Part shown: positions 60,754 to 64,000 of the stretch, piece by piece
How positions within the stretch are numbered: position 1 is the stretch's first letter
How the letters are laid out: each line of letters opens with the position of its first letter
Assembly: GCF_008973665.1 (NCBI RefSeq)
Contig: NZ_WACP01000002.1
Location: 602,309 to 666,308 of the forward strand
Source of the DNA: Paenibacillus tengchongensis
GTDB lineage: Bacteria; Bacillota; Bacilli; Paenibacillales; Paenibacillaceae
Direction of reading: 5' to 3'
Length of the DNA stretch: 64,000 nucleotides
Notes under the pieces: model-generated
Seen by the model: only the letters and a program-made list of their open reading frames with translations
Databases searched by the model: none
Told to the model about the DNA's origin: nothing
Position numbers and translations under genes: made by a program

Positions 60754-62025
60754 CTACACACGCTTGGCGCCGGGCAGCCAGGCATCCTTGTCGTACCCGC
60801 GCTGCTCCCAGTAGCCGGTATGGTCCTCGGCAATGAGCTCGATCCGGTTCAGCCACTTCACTGATTTGTAGGCGTACATCTGCGGGGTGACGAGCCGGAC
60901 CGGTCCTCCAAGCTGATTGGGGATCGGCTTGCCGTCATGCATGACGGCTACCATTACATCCTCCATCCGGGCCTGTGCCAGCGTTAATGAATCCGTGTAG
61001 ACCCCGTCGCCGGAATAAAGCTTAACCATGACTGCTTCGGACCGCACACCGGCCATGTCCAGCAGCCTGAACAGCGGAATGCCCTCCCAGGTGTTCCTGT
61101 AGACGGACCAGCCGGTGACGCAGTGGAAGTCGCTGACCTGAACTTCGCGCTGCAGCTGCACGAACTGTTCCCAGTTCCAATGCAGCTGCGTATTCACCAG
61201 ACCATCGACCATGAACGACCAGTTGGAGTTGTCGAAGGACGGAATGTCCGTTACGGTGTATACGCGAAAATAGCCATCAGCACCTCCGCCGACCGGAGGA
61301 GAGGACTGCGCCAGCGGCACGGGATCCGGCATAAGAACATTGGCATTCTCTGCGGTATAGTCCACCGCTCCGGGCAGCTGCAGGGATCGTCCCAGCCAGC
61401 GGATGAACGTAGGACCGACCGTAATCGCCAGTCCGGCCCCTACGGCTCCTTTAATGAAACCGCGGCGGGTGTAGACCGGCTGCGGAGCGCCGCTGAGCGG
61501 TTCCTGCTCCGCCGCGTTACCCGCGTTCACTTCCGCCGGAACTTCAGCCTTCGTAACCGAGCGCTTCTGCGGCTGATTCAGCCATTTCACCCGGGTAATG
61601 GAATGATAGATGATTACCGGTAGACCGATCCAGGTCAGCAGGTCGTGAATGATCAGCGCCGTATTGGCAGCGTGCGGTCCGGTCAGCCGGAATTGCCACA
61701 GCACAATGCCGGACAGAAGCCAGCCTGTCAGGAGGGTCAGGACGAATAGTACATTAGCTTTTTGCCCAGGCTTGTCCTTCAGCCGCTTCCAATGCTTGGC
61801 TGCCAGCAGTAAATAGTAGATAACCGGTATAAGCAGCGCCAGCCCCACGCCGGTATGCGCCCATTTGAGCCATACGCGGCCTTCGCCCAGCAGTTCTCGC
61901 CAGAAGCCTCCGATCAGCATTAAGCCGCTCACAGCCAGAAACAACACCAGCCAGGCATTCCATTTGTGAATGGATACCAGCTTTTTACCGTATCCGCGCC
62001 GGATATTTGCAAGCGCCTTTTTCAA
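60754..62025 (-). CDS. Membrane cytochrome b-like / molybdopterin oxidoreductase fusion (MsrP-like catalytic domain)
   Basis: 423 aa from TTG at 62025 (GGAGGG 6 nt upstream; a further upstream ATG is unlikely). Residues 1-145 have four TM segments with histidines H20, H57, H127 and H141 that could hold b-type heme. A hydrophilic linker then leads to a twin-arginine-like TRRGFIKGAVGAGLAITVG (about 186-204). Residues about 225-423 match the sulfite-oxidase/YedY Moco domain: SDFHCVTGWSVYRNTWEGIP with the Mo-ligand Cys302, LGGPVRLVTPQMYAYKSVKW. It looks like a one-chain version of a quinol-linked reductase pair (MsrQ/MsrP). Substrate unknown. Confidence 0.85.
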   Translation of the reverse strand: MKKALANIRRGYGKKLVSIHKWNAWLVLFLAVSGLMLIGGFWRELLGEGRVWLKWAHTGVGLALLIPVIYYLLLAAKHWKRLKDKPGQKANVLFVLTLLTGWLLSGIVLWQFRLTGPHAANTALIIHDLLTWIGLPVIIYHSITRVKWLNQPQKRSVTKAEVPAEVNAGNAAEQEPLSGAPQPVYTRRGFIKGAVGAGLAITVGPTFIRWLGRSLQLPGAVDYTAENANVLMPDPVPLAQSSPPVGGGADGYFRVYTVTDIPSFDNSNWSFMVDGLVNTQLHWNWEQFVQLQREVQVSDFHCVTGWSVYRNTWEGIPLFRLLDMAGVRSEAVMVKLYSGDGVYTDSLTLAQARMEDVMVAVMHDGKPIPNQLGGPVRLVTPQMYAYKSVKWLNRIELIAEDHTGYWEQRGYDKDAWLPGAKRV

Positions 62026-62141
62026 GCCTATCCCTCCTTTGCGCCCTGGGGCCATTCTATAGATAGATTAACTTTTAAGTAATTGTACCCTAAAAGACGG
62101 GCGTTTGATAATGGCCGAGAGGGCTGCATCTTCCCGATATC

Positions 62142-62182
62142 AAAAAAGGGTCCATCGTTCCCCCGAAGAAGAAGATGAACCC
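62142..62182 (-). terminator. Intrinsic terminator after the MFS gene
   Basis: Minus strand GGGTTCATC...GATGGACCC (one G-U pair) followed by TTTTTT, starting 11 nt after the MFS stop. Confidence 0.85.
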
Positions 62183-62192
62183 CGGACTGCGG

Positions 62193-63446
62193 TTACTCCG
62201 CGGCCCATTCCTCCAGCTTGCGGTCGCCCGGCAGCAATAACGTAAGCAGCCCGAGCAGCGGCAGAAAACCGCAGGCTACGAAGACAGTAACAATGCCGAT
62301 CCGGTCGATCAGCTCACCGATAACCACCGAGCCGATGCCGCCCAGCCCGAATGCCAGGCCGGTTATCAGCCCTGAGACGGTGCCGATTTTACCCGGATAC
62401 AGCATTTGTGCGTAAATAACGGTTACCGAGAAGCTCGAGAGCAGAATGAATCCCGAGATGATCAGCAGGACAGCCGCCCAGAACGGATTGACAAAAGGCA
62501 GCGCCAGCGCAAAAGGAACCGTGCCGAGCATAGAAGCCAGGATCAGATTACGCCGTCCGAAGCGGTCGGCGAGCGGACCGCCGAAGAAAGTTCCGACAGC
62601 TCCGGCCGCAAGGTACATAAAGATGTACACCTGCGCCTGGTCCAGCTCCATTCCGTATTGGGCCATTAAATAGAAAGAGTAGTATCCCCCGATAGATGCG
62701 CCATACCAGGAGCGGACAAATACAATAAAGACCAGGATTACGGTTGCGGTCAATATGCTTTTGCGGCGGGCAGGGTCGATGGTGCGGGAAGAGGATTTGC
62801 TCTTGAAGCTGTAACCCGCGTTCAACATCTGGGCGTACCATCTGGCCACATACGTCTGTACTGCGATTCCGGCAGCGGCAATAATCGTGAAGCCTAGTGC
62901 CCCCATCTGCCCGAAGGGGATAAAGATCCATTTCATCAGCAGAGGTCCGAGTGACTGGCCAGCATTTCCGCCGACCTGAAAAATCGATTGCGAGAGTCCC
63001 TTGCGCTGCCCGGCAGCCATATGGGCTACCCGCATGCCTTCCGGATGGAAGGCGGCTGAGCCGAAACCGACCAGCATCACAGAGAAGATGACCAGTGCAT
63101 AATTACCGGCAAAGGCGAGCAGTAATACGCCCAGGAACGTACAGCACATGCCCAGCGGCAGCAGAATAGGGCGGGGTCTGCGGTCTGCCGCATAGCCGAT
63201 GACCGGCTGAATGACAGAAGAGGTCATGTTGAGCGCGAAGGAGATCCAGCCGATCTGGGCATAGCTGAGGACCAGGTTATCTTTCAGTATAGGAAACATA
63301 GCCGGGATCAGCGCCTGGATGGAATCGTTAAATAGATGAACAAAGCTGATAGCCAGCAGAATCCGGTACACCGTCGCCTGCTGACTGTTCCGCTGCTGCT
63401 CAGCCGTCATCATTGGCTGCGGAGCCGGAGTAGAATTGTTCTGCAT
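62193..63446 (-). CDS. MFS transporter, fosmidomycin-resistance (Fsr) type
   Basis: 417 aa with about twelve TM segments. N-terminal ISFVHLFNDSIQALIPAMFP and YAQIGWISFALNMTSSVIQP are hallmarks of the Fsr family, as are GFGSAAFHPEGMRVAHMAAG and SIFQVGGNAGQSLGPLLMKW. The C-terminal half has GPLADRFGRRNLILASML, the second MFS loop. Proton-driven efflux is expected; Fsr exports fosmidomycin in E. coli, but many relatives have unknown substrates. ATG at 63446 with AAAGGAG 6 nt upstream. Divergent from the rRNA operon. Confidence 0.92.
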   Translation of the reverse strand: MQNNSTPAPQPMMTAEQQRNSQQATVYRILLAISFVHLFNDSIQALIPAMFPILKDNLVLSYAQIGWISFALNMTSSVIQPVIGYAADRRPRPILLPLGMCCTFLGVLLLAFAGNYALVIFSVMLVGFGSAAFHPEGMRVAHMAAGQRKGLSQSIFQVGGNAGQSLGPLLMKWIFIPFGQMGALGFTIIAAAGIAVQTYVARWYAQMLNAGYSFKSKSSSRTIDPARRKSILTATVILVFIVFVRSWYGASIGGYYSFYLMAQYGMELDQAQVYIFMYLAAGAVGTFFGGPLADRFGRRNLILASMLGTVPFALALPFVNPFWAAVLLIISGFILLSSFSVTVIYAQMLYPGKIGTVSGLITGLAFGLGGIGSVVIGELIDRIGIVTVFVACGFLPLLGLLTLLLPGDRKLEEWAAE

Positions 63447-63602
63447 ATTAACTCCTTTCTGTTCATTTCATGAATAGCTTTTCTATAAGAAGAGTCAGAC
63501 GCAATTAAGTTCTATTGTAGTCAAAGCTTAAGGATTTAGGAAATCAATTTGTACAACTGAGGCGAAGAAGCTTCCCGTGATAAATGTATTTGAAAAAAAG
63601 TG

Positions 63603-63631
63603 TTGCATAGTTCGGATCAGCGTGATATATT
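63603..63631 (+). promoter_or_regulatory. rRNA operon promoter P1
   Basis: TTGCAT (63603-63608), 17-nt spacer, TATATT (63626-63631). Confidence 0.65.
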
Positions 63632-63687
63632 ATCTCTTGTGCTTATGAGGCATCGACGCTGAAACAACGAAGCGAAGAAGAAATAAG

Positions 63688-63717
63688 TTGACAAGACACA
63701 ATGAAATATGATACACT
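63688..63717 (+). promoter_or_regulatory. rRNA operon promoter P2
   Basis: TTGACA (63688-63693), 18-nt spacer, TACACT (63712-63717). Tandem promoters are normal for rRNA operons; the -10 is the weaker call. Confidence 0.55.
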
Positions 63718-63760
63718 CTAATTCCTGTGCAAGAGACGAAAGTTGATTGCCGGGAAGCAA

Positions 63761-63781
63761 GTTCTTTGAAAACTGAACAAA
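63761..63781 (+). promoter_or_regulatory. rRNA leader boxA-type antitermination element
   Basis: GTTCTTTGAAAACTGAACAA is the conserved Firmicutes pre-16S leader segment, including the boxA-like TTCTTTGAAAACT. Confidence 0.65.
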
Positions 63782-63912
63782 TGGAACGCTTTAAAAGTAT
63801 TGATTCGTTTTATGAATCGTCAGTTTCAAAATGAGCTATCAGCTTATTCGATAGATTTTCGGATGGTTATTTTCTCGGAGTAATTCGGGTGAAGTAGCCG
63901 CTCGAAAAAACC

Positions 63913-64000
63913 TTATTGGAGAGTTTGATCCTGGCTCAGGACGAACGCTGGCGGCGTGCCTAATACATGCAAGTCGAGCGGAGTGATGAGGGAGCTTGCT
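63913..64000 (+). rRNA. 16S ribosomal RNA, 5' end only
   Basis: The mature 16S 5' end begins near 63913 (TTATTGGAGAG) and continues TTTGATCCTGGCTCAGGACG, AACGCTGGCGGCGTGCC and TAATACATGCAAGTCGAGCG, which are universal or Firmicutes-type 16S sequences. The window stops about 88 nt in, within the V1 region (GAGTGATGAGGGAGCTTGCT). The exact 5' nucleotide is approximate. Confidence 0.97.

Overview
The window is chromosomal DNA of a low-GC Gram-positive bacterium, most likely Paenibacillus or a close relative. Supporting signs are split glycine decarboxylase genes (gcvPA/gcvPB), a pcrB-pcrA-ligA cluster, frequent TTG/GTG starts behind strong AGGAGG-type ribosome binding sites, SigA-type promoters, a tandem glycine riboswitch, and an rRNA leader and 16S start of Firmicutes type. 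The genus is inferred from overall resemblance, not from a database search. Most of the window looks GC-rich (not computed), but about 20.7-38.4 kb is clearly AT-rich and looks acquired.

Layout. 0-1.8 kb: left-truncated ABC ATPase and a divergent LuxR-type regulator. 1.8-6.7 kb: riboswitch-controlled gcvT-gcvPA-gcvPB operon and divergent gcvH. 7-9.5 kb: membrane protein and motAB. 9.5-15 kb: uvrB and uvrA, separated by about 0.5 kb of repeats. 15-16.6 kb: rfbA-rfbC. 16.8-20.5 kb: U32-family protein and galU. 21-38.1 kb: AT-rich polysaccharide island with glycosyltransferases, GDP-D-rhamnose synthesis (manC, gmd, rmd), an ABC-2 exporter (wzm, wzt), a coiled-coil methyltransferase, a GT-C/GtrA/GtrB set and an RfbH-type dehydrase. 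38.4-44.3 kb: rfbB, rfbD, two GT2 enzymes and an initiating sugar-phosphate transferase. 44.3-50.7 kb: GDPD-like protein, pcrB, pcrA, ligA. 50.7-56.2 kb: acetyltransferase, alkaline phosphatase, and an ABC transporter with a lipoprotein. 56.2-60.7 kb: two-component system, a kinase-less sensor-like membrane protein and a class A PBP. 60.7-63.4 kb: heme/molybdopterin oxidoreductase-like fusion and an MFS exporter. 63.6-64 kb: rRNA promoters and the 5' end of 16S rRNA.

How the genes work together. From 15 to 44 kb the genes encode most of a cell-surface glycan pathway: dTDP-L-rhamnose (rfbA, rfbB, rfbC, rfbD, split over two loci), UDP-glucose (galU), GDP-D-rhamnose (manC, gmd, rmd), initiation on undecaprenyl phosphate, chain assembly, likely chain-end modification by a methyltransferase next to a Wzt with a C-terminal binding domain, ABC export, and possibly extracellular side-branch glycosylation. 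The product could be an S-layer glycan or secondary cell-wall polymer.

The least ordinary observations are: (1) a decayed CDP-glucose 4,6-dehydratase (rfbG) remnant at 36.76-37.02 kb next to an intact, N-terminally extended RfbH with all [2Fe-2S] cysteines; (2) the coiled-coil methyltransferase, a candidate chain-length controller; (3) an ABC permease with a His-rich insert and a partner lipoprotein resembling a family linked to zinc; (4) a two-component system followed by a sensor-like protein lacking kinase domains, then a PBP, with 11-bp-phased repeats between them.
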